In this document: piece after piece, positions 1 through 8,109 of the stretch | How the letters are laid out: every line of letters begins with the position of its first letter | How positions within the stretch are numbered: the stretch's first letter is position 1 | Assembly (NCBI GenBank): GCA_013822585.1 | Contig: PNKG01000004.1 | Coordinates: forward strand, 1-41,770 | Direction: 5' to 3' | DNA length: 41,770 nt | Origin: Opitutus sp. | Lineage (GTDB): Bacteria; Verrucomicrobiota; Verrucomicrobiia; Opitutales; Opitutaceae | Translations under genes and position numbers: made by a program | The notes under the pieces: generated by a model | What the model was told of the DNA's origin: nothing | The model's input: only the letters and a program-made list of their open reading frames with translations | Database searches by the model: none

Positions 1-1055
1 GTGCTGAGCCACACGCGCACGCCCTCGGCATCGAGCGCGGCGACGGCGCGACTCACGATCGGCCGGCCGAGGCCGGTGCGGCGCGATTGCACGCCGAGGA
101 GCGAGAGATTCTCGAGGCTCGTGACGCAGGTGGGGCGCGACGGATCGGGATTGCCCGCGGCATCGATGCGCGTGCCGGGCGCGTCGGGTTGCGTCGTGCT
201 GCGGATGACCAGCGCCGCGCCGCACTCGCGCAGCGGGATGATCGTGCGCGAGTGGAACATCCGGGTGCCGAAATACGCCAGCTCCAGCGCTTCGTCGTAG
301 GAGAGCCGGTCGACCGGCGCCGCCTCGCGCACCAGGTTCGGATCGGCGGTCATGACGCCGAGCACGTCGGTCCACACGGTCACCGCCTCCGCCTTGAACA
401 GCGAGGCGAGCAGCGTGGCGGTGTAGTCGGAGCCGTTGCGCCCGAGCGTCGTGGTGTGCCCGTCCCTGGTGCGGCCGATGAAGCCGGTCACGATCGGCAC
501 GACGCCTTCGAAGCCGGGTCGCAACGCCGCGAACTTCTCCGCGGTCGCAGCCTTGTCGACCGCGGCGTTGCCGAAGGCGGCGTCGGTCGTGACGAAGTCG
601 CGCGCGTCGACCGCCTTCGCCGGACAGCCGCGCTCGGCGAGGGCGCGCGCGACGAGGGCGACGGAGATGCGTTCACCGGCGCTGATCACGGCGTCGAGCG
701 ACCGCGGCGAACACTCGCGCGTCAGCTCGATGCCGGAGAGCGTGCGCTCGACCGGGGTGAGCACTTCGTCGACGTCGGCCTTGAAGGCCCGCAGCCCGTG
801 CGGCGTGAGCAACGGACGGGCGATCGTCACCGCCAGTTCGCGCACGCGGGCGAGTTCGCCGCGCGCCTGCGCGATCTCGCCGTCCGCGGCCGAGCGCGCC
901 GAGAGGATCAGCCAGTCCGTCGTGTCGCCGGGGGCGGAGACGACCACGGCCAGCGGCCTGGGGGCCGCGGCGATGAGGCCGAGCACGCGCGGCAGCCGGC
1001 CGGGCGTGCCGACGGACGTGCCGCCGAACTTGTAGATCTGCCAGGAGGCGCTCAT
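1..1055 (-). CDS. Aspartate kinase (N-terminal part; 3' end truncated by window start)
   Basis: Reading the minus strand from ATG at 1055 gives MSASWQIYKFGGTSVGTPGRLPRVLGLIAAAPRPLAVVVSAPGDTTDWL... with the KFGGTSV aspartokinase motif. The frame stays open to base 1. It could be monofunctional or fused to homoserine dehydrogenase; this cannot be told here. Confidence 0.85.
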   Translation of the reverse strand, partial: MSASWQIYKFGGTSVGTPGRLPRVLGLIAAAPRPLAVVVSAPGDTTDWLILSARSAADGEIAQARGELARVRELAVTIARPLLTPHGLRAFKADVDEVLTPVERTLSGIELTRECSPRSLDAVISAGERISVALVARALAERGCPAKAVDARDFVTTDAAFGNAAVDKAATAEKFAALRPGFEGVVPIVTGFIGRTRDGHTTTLGRNGSDYTATLLASLFKAEAVTVWTDVLGVMTADPNLVREAAPVDRLSYDEALELAYFGTRMFHSRTIIPLRECGAALVIRSTTQPDAPGTRIDAAGNPDPSRPTCVTSLENLSLLGVQSRRTGLGRPIVSRAVAALDAEGVRVWLS

Positions 1056-2128
1056 GCGGGGGGAAGCCGGAGGGCGCGGCGGACGATCCGGTCGAGCTGC
1101 CGCCATTCGAGGAGAAATGCGTCGTGTCCGTGCGGGCTGCGGATCGTGGCCCGCGCCACGCGGGCGCCGCCGGCCCGCAGCGCGCGGGCGAGCGCGACGG
1201 ATTGCGCGGGGGTGAAGAGCTGGTCGCTGTCGACGTCGACCACCAGCGCCGGCGCCTTGATCCTCCGCAGGGCTGGGCCGCGGCCGCCCGGGAGCGGCCG
1301 GAACAGGTCGTGCGCATCCATCGCGTCGAGCTGCGACTCGTAGCAGTCCGCCGTGAACCGGCCGTGCAGCTTGCGGCCGTGGTGCTCGAGGTAGGCGCCG
1401 ATGGTGCGCGCATCGTGTTTCTCCGCGAGCCCCGGTTCGGCGCGGTAGGTGAGCATCGCCAGCTGCCGCGCGACCTCGAGCCCGCGCGCGGCATGGCGCG
1501 GATAACCGGCATCGGCGCGCAGGAGACATCGCGCCACATGGTTCCAGCCCGCCACCCACGCGCTCGTCTGCGCCGTGGTGGCGATCGGCAGCAGCCGTTG
1601 GAAGCGGCGCGGCGCGAGCGCGGCCAGCGTGAGCACGATCATGCCGCCGAGCGAGCCGCCCGCCGCGAGGTGGACCTCGCGGACGCCGAGCGCGTCGAGC
1701 CCCTGCAGGATGGCGCGCGCGAGGTCGGGCGTCGTCAGGCGCGCGCGGCGGTGGCGCGGGAAGCCCGGCGCGCCGGGCGCGCTGCTGCCGTAGAAGGAGC
1801 CCAGATTGTTGAAACAAACGATGCGGTGCTTCGCCGGGTCGAGCGCGCGGCCGGGGCCGATCAACGGTTCCCACCAGCCGCCCGGACCGCCGGCCTGCGC
1901 GCTGCCGGTCAGCGCATGCACCAGCAGCACCGTGGGCACGTCGCGCCGCGGGGCCGCGGGCGTGTCGCCCCCGCGGCTCCACCACCAGGCGGCCGCGCGG
2001 TGCGCGCGCACCCGCCCGCCGCGCACAAGCGGGAGCGGCGGCAGCGACAGCAGGAACGTGTGCGGAGGGGTGGGCACGGGGCAATTGGACCGGTTCGGAT
2101 TCCCCGCCTCAACGGCACGCCAAGTCAT
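1052..2128 (-). CDS. metX: Homoserine O-acetyltransferase (MetX-like alpha/beta hydrolase)
   Basis: ORF 1052..2215 with probable start MTWRAVEAGNP at 2128. Contains VLLVHALTGSAQ, NNLGSFYGSSAP, GGSLGGM nucleophile elbow and PHGHDAFL. Overlaps the start of the aspartokinase gene. Confidence 0.85.
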   Translation of the reverse strand: MTWRAVEAGNPNRSNCPVPTPPHTFLLSLPPLPLVRGGRVRAHRAAAWWWSRGGDTPAAPRRDVPTVLLVHALTGSAQAGGPGGWWEPLIGPGRALDPAKHRIVCFNNLGSFYGSSAPGAPGFPRHRRARLTTPDLARAILQGLDALGVREVHLAAGGSLGGMIVLTLAALAPRRFQRLLPIATTAQTSAWVAGWNHVARCLLRADAGYPRHAARGLEVARQLAMLTYRAEPGLAEKHDARTIGAYLEHHGRKLHGRFTADCYESQLDAMDAHDLFRPLPGGRGPALRRIKAPALVVDVDSDQLFTPAQSVALARALRAGGARVARATIRSPHGHDAFLLEWRQLDRIVRRALRLPPA

Positions 2129-2222
2129 ACCCCCGCCGCCGGCGCGGAAATATGACAGGGAATCGCCGCCGGTGACGCGGCGGCGCGTTGCCGCGCGGCA
2201 CGCGCGGTGGGGCAATCGCGGC

Positions 2223-3713
2223 GTGTCCAGCTCCCCGCAGATCCCCCTCGGTCACCCGATCCCCGGCTCGCCGCACTCCGTCTCGTGCAGCCTGCCGCGG
2301 ATGGCGGACATCGTCGGTTACGAGGAGCGCGATCCCGCCGTGCTCGGCGCGATGCGGGCCGGCTACCCGCGCTTCGCGGTGCATCCGTTCGTGCGTGCCC
2401 TGATCGAGGATGCCGCGCCGCAGGCGCGCGCCGGCGAGCAGGTCTGGCCCGTCCTTTCCGCCCGCGCCGCCGGAGCCCTCGTGCAACACCTCGGCGAGGG
2501 GCGCGTGTTCGAGGCGGACCGGGTCGTGTTCGTTGCGCACCGCGCCGACCCCGCGCTCGCGCAGCGGGCCAAGCTCTGGCTGCAGCACACCGGCGGGCTG
2601 CTCAGCTCGCGCGGGGCCGAGGACGCGCTCGGACGCCGCGGCCGGCGGGCGGGCGCCGCGCCGGAGCGGATCTTCGCCGGCGACGCGCGGGCCGAGGTGC
2701 GCCGCGTGCTCGGGCCGCTTTTCGCCGCGCCGCCGGAGCATCTCGTGCTCGCCGCCAGCGGCATGGGCGCGGTGCACGCCGCCTTCCGCGCCGTCGGCGC
2801 CGAGCAGGCCGCGCGCGGCCGCACCGCGTGGGTGCAGCTGGGCTGGCTCTACCTCGACACCCTCGCGCTGTTGAGGAAATTCACCGCCGATCCCGCGCGC
2901 GACCACCTCGTGCAACTCGACGTGACCGACCTCGCGGCGCTCGAACGGCTGTTCGCCGAGCACGGGCCCCGCATCGCCGGGGTGATCACGGAAATCCCGA
3001 CCAACCCCCTGCTCCAGACCGGCGATCTCCCCGCCATCGCCTCGCTGGCTTGGAAGCACGGCGCGCGGGTGATCGCCGACCCGTCGATGGTCTCGCCCTT
3101 CAACGCCGACGTGCTCCCGCACGCAGACGTCGTCACGTTCAGCCTGACCAAATACGCCTCGCATGCCGGCGACGTGATGGCCGGGGCCGCGGTCGTGAAC
3201 CCCGCCCGGCCCGGCGCGGAGGCCCTGCGCGCCGCGCTCGCGGCCCAGCTCGACGCCCCCTACCCGCGCGACCTCGCGCGACTGGCGGCCGAGATCGGAT
3301 CGGCGCCGGCCGTCGTCGGGCAAATCAACCGCAACACGCCGCAGGTGGCGGATTTCCTCTCGCGCCATCCCGCGGTGGAGCGCGTCTGGTGGTCGCTGCA
3401 GGAGGACACCGCGGCGAACTACCGCCGCCTCGCGCGCCGGCCGGAGGCGTGCGGCGCGGTCATCTCCTTCACGCTGCGGAAGCCGCTGGCGGAATTCTAC
3501 GATCGCGTCGCCCTGGCCAAGGGTCCGAGCTTCGGCATGAGCACGACGCTGCTTTGTCCCTACGTCTACCTCGCGCACTACGACCTGCTGCCCGGGCGCG
3601 GTGACGGGCGCGAGCTTGCGCAGGCGGGATTGTCCCCGGAATTGCTGCGGCTGTCCGTCGGCACGGAGCCGGTGGAGGGCATCCTCGCGGCGCTGGCCGC
3701 GGCGCTCGAATAG
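2223..3713 (+). CDS. PLP-dependent trans-sulfuration enzyme (cystathionine gamma-synthase / O-acylhomoserine sulfhydrylase-like)
   Basis: VSSPQIPLGHPIPGSPHSVSCSLPRMADIVGYEE N-terminus (GTG start 2223, or ATG 2301); ITEIPTNPLLQTGDL and SLTKYASHAGDVMAGA, typical of Cys/Met metabolism PLP enzymes. Divergent from metX. Confidence 0.85.
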   Translation: MSSSPQIPLGHPIPGSPHSVSCSLPRMADIVGYEERDPAVLGAMRAGYPRFAVHPFVRALIEDAAPQARAGEQVWPVLSARAAGALVQHLGEGRVFEADRVVFVAHRADPALAQRAKLWLQHTGGLLSSRGAEDALGRRGRRAGAAPERIFAGDARAEVRRVLGPLFAAPPEHLVLAASGMGAVHAAFRAVGAEQAARGRTAWVQLGWLYLDTLALLRKFTADPARDHLVQLDVTDLAALERLFAEHGPRIAGVITEIPTNPLLQTGDLPAIASLAWKHGARVIADPSMVSPFNADVLPHADVVTFSLTKYASHAGDVMAGAAVVNPARPGAEALRAALAAQLDAPYPRDLARLAAEIGSAPAVVGQINRNTPQVADFLSRHPAVERVWWSLQEDTAANYRRLARRPEACGAVISFTLRKPLAEFYDRVALAKGPSFGMSTTLLCPYVYLAHYDLLPGRGDGRELAQAGLSPELLRLSVGTEPVEGILAALAAALE

Positions 3714-3723
3714 ACGGGAAACA

Positions 3724-3756
3724 CACAGCCCGCCCTCGGTCGGAGGACGGGCTGTG
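3724..3756 (+). terminator. Hairpin after the PLP enzyme, terminator-like but without T-tract
   Basis: CACAGCCCG-c-CCTC ggtcg GAGG-a-CGGGCTGTG directly downstream of the stop codon at 3713. Confidence 0.4.
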
Positions 3757-3875
3757 CACACATGCACTGATTCGAACCGCGGCATCCTGGCACCGGCCGG
3801 GCCGGCGCAACACTGGCCGAATGATCCGGGCCGGGGCCCGGATTAGCGCTGGCCCCGGGGCAGCGCAGCCCTTCA

Positions 3876-4592
3876 ATGGCCGCTTTCATGGCTGAAATTC
3901 CCGTTCAAACTCTGACCGAAGAGGCGCCTTGGCGCGCCGGCCTGCGCAGCGCGCGCGCGACGGCGCTGCCGGGCTTGGTGCTCGTGGGCGCGGCGGCGGC
4001 GGCGGTGGTCAGCTATTACCATGTGCCGGCCGTGCACGCCGCGCTGGAGCAGCTGGCGGCGTTTCGCGTGCGGGGCGGGTTCTACTACTCGGCGCTCTCG
4101 ACCTCGCTCTTCGCCGGGATCATCCCGTTCCTCTACCTGCACTTCAGCCCCTCGACCCGCGCCCGGCACCCGTGGCCGCACCTCGCGTTCTTCGCGCTGT
4201 TCTGGGCCTACAAGGGCGTGGAGGTCGATGGCCTCTACAAGCTGCAGGCCTGGATGTTCGGGACCGCGCCGGATTTCGCGACGATCGCCAGGAAGCTCGT
4301 GTTCGACCAGGCGGTCTACAACGGCATGTTCGCCGCGCCCTACGGCGTGCTGGTCTACGCCTGGAAGGACGCGGGTTTCCGCTGGGGCCCGCCGCTGGCC
4401 GACCTCCGCGCGCCGCGCTGGTATTACCGCCGGGTCTTTTCGGTCATGATCGCAGTGATGGGCGTCTGGATTCCGGCCGTCTGCTGCATCTACGCGCTGC
4501 CGCCGGCGCTGCAAATCCCGCTCAATTCCCTCGTGAACTGCTTCTGGGTCATCCTGTTTTCGCTGCTGACCGCCCGCGCCGCACCCGCCTGA
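3876..4592 (+). CDS. Conserved multi-pass membrane protein, possibly Mpv17/PMP22-like
   Basis: 238-aa ORF with several hydrophobic segments; C-terminus IPAVCCIYALPPALQIPLNSLVNCFWVILFSLL resembles the Mpv17 C-terminal region by eye. Confidence 0.65.
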   Translation: MAAFMAEIPVQTLTEEAPWRAGLRSARATALPGLVLVGAAAAAVVSYYHVPAVHAALEQLAAFRVRGGFYYSALSTSLFAGIIPFLYLHFSPSTRARHPWPHLAFFALFWAYKGVEVDGLYKLQAWMFGTAPDFATIARKLVFDQAVYNGMFAAPYGVLVYAWKDAGFRWGPPLADLRAPRWYYRRVFSVMIAVMGVWIPAVCCIYALPPALQIPLNSLVNCFWVILFSLLTARAAPA

Positions 4593-4693
4593 CCCGGCGC
4601 TTGGCCCGCAGAGCCGGCGGCTCCCGTCCGAAAATTCTGCTCGGAGCACGGACGCCGTTTGAAATAAGCCCGGCTCCGCCTACTCTCACCGCC

Positions 4694-6883
4694 ATGCCCC
4701 TCCGCCGCTTTGCCACTCTCCTGCTCGCCGCCAGCGCGCTCCTCGCCGCGCCCGCCCCCGCCACGGCCCAGCCCGTGCGCAACGGCGCCGTGGCCGTCGA
4801 ACTCGTCGCCGCCGACGCCTCCATCCAACCGGGCCGGCCGTTCTGGGTCGCGCTGAAGATGGACCACGACGAACACTGGCACAGCTACTGGATCAACCCC
4901 GGCACGGGTTATCCGACCTCGATCACGTGGACACTGCCGCCGGGCTTCACCGCCGGCCCGATCGTCTGGCCCGCCCCGCATGTGGTGAAGGACACCGCCG
5001 GCAAGGTCACCGGCAACGGCTATGAGGGCCGCGCGTTCCTGTTCACCCAGATCACCCCGCCGGCCGGCCTCGCCACCGGCTCCGACGTCACGCTGAAAGC
5101 CGCCGCCGAGTGGCTCATGTGCAAGGACTCGTGCATGCCCGGCGACGCCGAGGTCACGCTCGTGCGCCCGGTGAAGGCCGAGGCCCCCGCGCCGGACACG
5201 ACGCTTGCGCGCGATTTCAACCGCGCCTTCGCCAACCTCCCCTCCTCCATCGCCAAGGAGTGGGCCTTCACCGCCCAGCGCGAGGGCGGCAAGGTCACGC
5301 TCCGCGTCACGCCGCGCCAGGCCGGCGCCGCCGACCCGGGCGCGCTGCACTACTTCGACGAGAACGCCGTGGTCGACTACGCCGCGCCGCAAACGCTGCG
5401 CAAGGACGGCAACACCTACGTGCTGGAGATGGCGCTCGCCGGCGAGGACACCGCCGCGCAGGCACCCGGCCTGAAGGGCGTGCTCGTGAGCACGGGCGGC
5501 TTCGGCCCGACGGGTCCGAAGGCCACGCCGGTCGACGAGCCCTTCGTCGTCCGCGAACCGGTGAAGGCCGGTGGTGAAAAGACCGCGTCAGCCTCCACCA
5601 ACGGCAGCTCCGGCTCTCAACCCTCAACCCTCAACTCTCAACCTGCCTCGCTCCTCGGCACGCTCTTCCTCGCCTTCGTCGGCGGCCTCGTGCTCAACCT
5701 CATGCCCTGCGTCTTCCCCGTGCTGGGCATCAAGATCATGGGTTTCGTGCAGCAATCCGGCAGCGACCGCGCGAAGGTCGTGCAGCATGGCCTGATGTTC
5801 GCGCTCGGCGTGCTGCTGTCGTTCTGGGCGCTGGCGGGCGCGCTGCTCGCGCTCCGCGCCGGCGGCGCGCAGCTGGGCTGGGGCTTCCAGCTCCAGTCGC
5901 CCGGCTTTGTCTTCGGCATGGCGGCGTTCCTGCTGGTCTTCGCGCTCAACCTCAGCGGCCTGTTCGAGGTCGGCCTGAGCGCGACCGGCGCGGGCGCCTC
6001 GCTGCAGGGCAAGGAGGGTTTCGCCGGCTCGTTTTTCACCGGCATGCTCGCGACGCTCGTCGCGACGCCGTGTAGCGCGCCGTTCCTCGCCCCGGCGCTC
6101 GGCGCGGCGCTGACGCTCTCGGCCGTGGAATCGTTCGCGGTGTTCACCGCCATTGCCGCCGGCCTGGCGCTGCCCTACCTGCTGCTCTCGGTCTTCCCGC
6201 AGGCGATCAAGTTGCTGCCCAGGCCCGGCGCGTGGATGGAGACTTTCAAGCAATTCATGGCCTTCCCGCTCTACGCCACGGTCGGCTGGCTGCTCTGGGT
6301 GCTCGCCGCGCAGACCAAGGACGACGACTACGGGCTGCTCACGATCGTCTTCGCCTTCGTGCTGATCGCGATGGCGGCGTGGGCCTACGGGCGCTTCGGC
6401 CAGGCCTACGGCAAGCCCGGGCGGCGGATTTTCGGCCGGGGGTTCGCGGCGGCATTGCTCGTTGCCGGCCTCTGGCTGGGTTGGCCGAAGGACGCCGCCC
6501 CCGCGCCGGGCGCGACCGGCGCCGCGGCTTATCAGGTCGTCTGGGAAAAATGGTCGCCCGAAGCCGTCGCCGCCGCGCAAGCCGCCGGCAAGTTCGCCTA
6601 CGTCGATTTCACCGCCCGCTGGTGCGCCACCTGCCAGACGAACAAGGCCACGGTGTTCGCGTCGCAGGATGTGCTCGCGGAGTTCGCGAAGAAGGGGGTC
6701 GTGCTCTTCAAGGCCGACTGGACGAACCGGGACCCGAAGATCACGCAGGAGCTCGCGCGGTGGAACCGTTCCGCCGTGCCGTTCAACCTGATCTACGCCC
6801 CCGGCAAGAAGGATCCCATCGTGCTCCCCGAGCTGCTCACGCCAGGCATCGTCCTCGCCAAGCTCGCCGAGGCCGCGCCGTGA
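4694..6883 (+). CDS. Thiol:disulfide interchange protein DsbD/ScsB-like (secreted N-domain, CcdA-type TM core, thioredoxin domain)
   Basis: Signal peptide MPLRRFATLLLAASALLAAPAPATA; LNLMPCVFPVLGIKIMGF; ATPCSAPFLAPALG; FVDFTARWCATCQTNK-type thioredoxin motif (YVDFTARWCATCQTNKATVF). Confidence 0.9.
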   Translation: MPLRRFATLLLAASALLAAPAPATAQPVRNGAVAVELVAADASIQPGRPFWVALKMDHDEHWHSYWINPGTGYPTSITWTLPPGFTAGPIVWPAPHVVKDTAGKVTGNGYEGRAFLFTQITPPAGLATGSDVTLKAAAEWLMCKDSCMPGDAEVTLVRPVKAEAPAPDTTLARDFNRAFANLPSSIAKEWAFTAQREGGKVTLRVTPRQAGAADPGALHYFDENAVVDYAAPQTLRKDGNTYVLEMALAGEDTAAQAPGLKGVLVSTGGFGPTGPKATPVDEPFVVREPVKAGGEKTASASTNGSSGSQPSTLNSQPASLLGTLFLAFVGGLVLNLMPCVFPVLGIKIMGFVQQSGSDRAKVVQHGLMFALGVLLSFWALAGALLALRAGGAQLGWGFQLQSPGFVFGMAAFLLVFALNLSGLFEVGLSATGAGASLQGKEGFAGSFFTGMLATLVATPCSAPFLAPALGAALTLSAVESFAVFTAIAAGLALPYLLLSVFPQAIKLLPRPGAWMETFKQFMAFPLYATVGWLLWVLAAQTKDDDYGLLTIVFAFVLIAMAAWAYGRFGQAYGKPGRRIFGRGFAAALLVAGLWLGWPKDAAPAPGATGAAAYQVVWEKWSPEAVAAAQAAGKFAYVDFTARWCATCQTNKATVFASQDVLAEFAKKGVVLFKADWTNRDPKITQELARWNRSAVPFNLIYAPGKKDPIVLPELLTPGIVLAKLAEAAP

Positions 6884-6895
6884 GCCCCCGAAAAG

Positions 6896-6914
6896 TGTAA
6901 CCTATTAGGTTACA
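6896..6914. repeat. 19-bp palindrome TGTAACCTATTAGGTTACA (single copy)
   Basis: Perfect 9-1-9 palindrome between the convergent dsbD-like and GDPD gene ends; extends to AGTGTAACC...GGTTACACT. Confidence 0.95.
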
Positions 6915-6999
6915 CTCTCTCTTGCGGAGTGCTCTGCGAGGGAGGGGCGGGGGGGCTCGGGCCGGGGCGGGGTGGGGCGGAGGGGAAGCGAGGCGGCGC

Positions 7000-7881
7000 T
7001 CAGCGCGCGGCGCGGAGCGCAAGCGCCTTCCAGAGCAGCGGCGGGTGGTTGGTGATGATGCCGTCGACGCCGAGATCGAGGAGCCGCAGCGCGGTGGCGA
7101 CGTCGTCCACCGTGTAGACCCAGACGCGGAGGCCGCGGGCGTGGGCGGCGCGCACAGAATCGGGGCCGAGGTTCGCGTGGTTCCAAACGGCGATCGAGGC
7201 GCCGGCGGCGGCGAGCCGTTCGAGCTGTGCGGGGCCGAGGAGCTTGTCCGGTCCGGTGGGCGGCAAGCCGTCGCCGTGTTCCACCGGGCCGAGCGCGCCG
7301 AGCACCTGTTCGGGCGCGAGGGCGTGGAAGTCGCGGAGGTAGCTCCAATCGTAGCTTTGCACGACGACGCGGTTGAGGAGCCGGCGGCCGCGCAGGAACT
7401 CGACGCAGGTGCGGGCATCGCCGGCCTTGTGTTCGATGAGCGGCAGGGCGGCGGGGGCGATGAGGTCGAGCGCCTCGCCGAGGTCCGGCAAAACGGCGCC
7501 GGCGAAGCGCGCGTCGAACCAGCGGCCGGCGTCGAGCGTGCGCAGCTCGGCGAGGGTGCGGTCGGCCACGCGGTGTCGGGCGCCACCCCAGCGGGTGCGG
7601 GCGTCGGTGGTGCGGTCGGCAGTGGCATCGTGGATGACGACGAGCGCGCCGTCGCGCGTGGGGCGGTAGTCGAGCTCGACGAGGTCGGCGCCGGCGAGCA
7701 GGGCGGCGGAGAAGCTGGGGAGCGTGTTCTCCGGCGCGGCGCCGGAGTAGCCGCGGTGCGCGATGACGAGCGGGCGCGGGGATTTGAGCAGATCGGGTGC
7801 GGACGGCATCGCGGCGGCCACGGGCGCGAGGGCGCCGAGGGCGAAGAGGAGGCCGAGCCGCGAAAGGTGTTCAGGGTGCAT
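7000..7881 (-). CDS. Glycerophosphodiester phosphodiesterase family protein
   Basis: MHPEHLSRLGLLFALGALAPVAAA signal-like N-terminus, then LVIAHRGYSGAAPENTLPSFSAALLAGADLVELDYRPTRDGALVVIHDATADRTTD, the GDPD HRG and ELD motifs. Confidence 0.93.
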   Translation of the reverse strand: MHPEHLSRLGLLFALGALAPVAAAMPSAPDLLKSPRPLVIAHRGYSGAAPENTLPSFSAALLAGADLVELDYRPTRDGALVVIHDATADRTTDARTRWGGARHRVADRTLAELRTLDAGRWFDARFAGAVLPDLGEALDLIAPAALPLIEHKAGDARTCVEFLRGRRLLNRVVVQSYDWSYLRDFHALAPEQVLGALGPVEHGDGLPPTGPDKLLGPAQLERLAAAGASIAVWNHANLGPDSVRAAHARGLRVWVYTVDDVATALRLLDLGVDGIITNHPPLLWKALALRAAR

Positions 7882-7964
7882 CTCGGGGAGGGGCGGCGAG
7901 AACAACGGGGAGCAGGGTGGCGGCGCGGCGGCGGAGTGTTCCGGAGGCTCGGCGGAGATGGGGG

Positions 7965-8059
7965 AAAAACCCGGTCTGCCCATGGCTGCAGAGATCACAG
8001 CCAGGCGACTTGCCCGGATCATGCTCCCCCGTTAGGGCGTGAAACGCGGGCAGACCGGG
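7965..8059 (-). ncRNA. Candidate structured RNA / intrinsic terminator downstream of the TonB receptor
   Basis: Minus strand: CCCGGTCTGCCC (8059-8048) pairs perfectly with GGGCAGACCGGG (7981-7970), followed by TTTTT (7969-7965). The 66-nt loop contains TGGCTG/CAGCCA and CCC-TAAC-GGG hairpins. Confidence 0.5.
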
Positions 8060-8109
8060 AGATGATTCGCCGTGGAAGTCCTCCTTCGTGCGTGCGGGGG
8101 CGATCCGGC

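Noticed and set aside
87-1343. Long plus-strand ORFs opposite aspartokinase/metX (87..1343, 1124..2155) and many similar long antisense ORFs across the window (e.g. 6922..12306, 1794 aa; 16112..19453, 1113 aa)
   Set aside because: High-GC antisense shadow ORFs: low-complexity Arg/Ala/Gly/Val-rich translations with no domain signatures, opposite genes with clear motifs.
3765-3790. tRNA-like T-loop string GGTTCGAATC on the minus strand
   Set aside because: Flanking bases do not form a T-stem (CGCGG versus CAGTG) and no acceptor or anticodon stems could be found.
6896-6914. Palindrome as a classical operator such as TyrR (TGTAAA-N6-TTTACA) or BirA
   Set aside because: Arms and spacing differ (TGTAACCTA-N-TAGGTTACA), and neighbouring genes have no consistent aromatic amino acid or biotin link.
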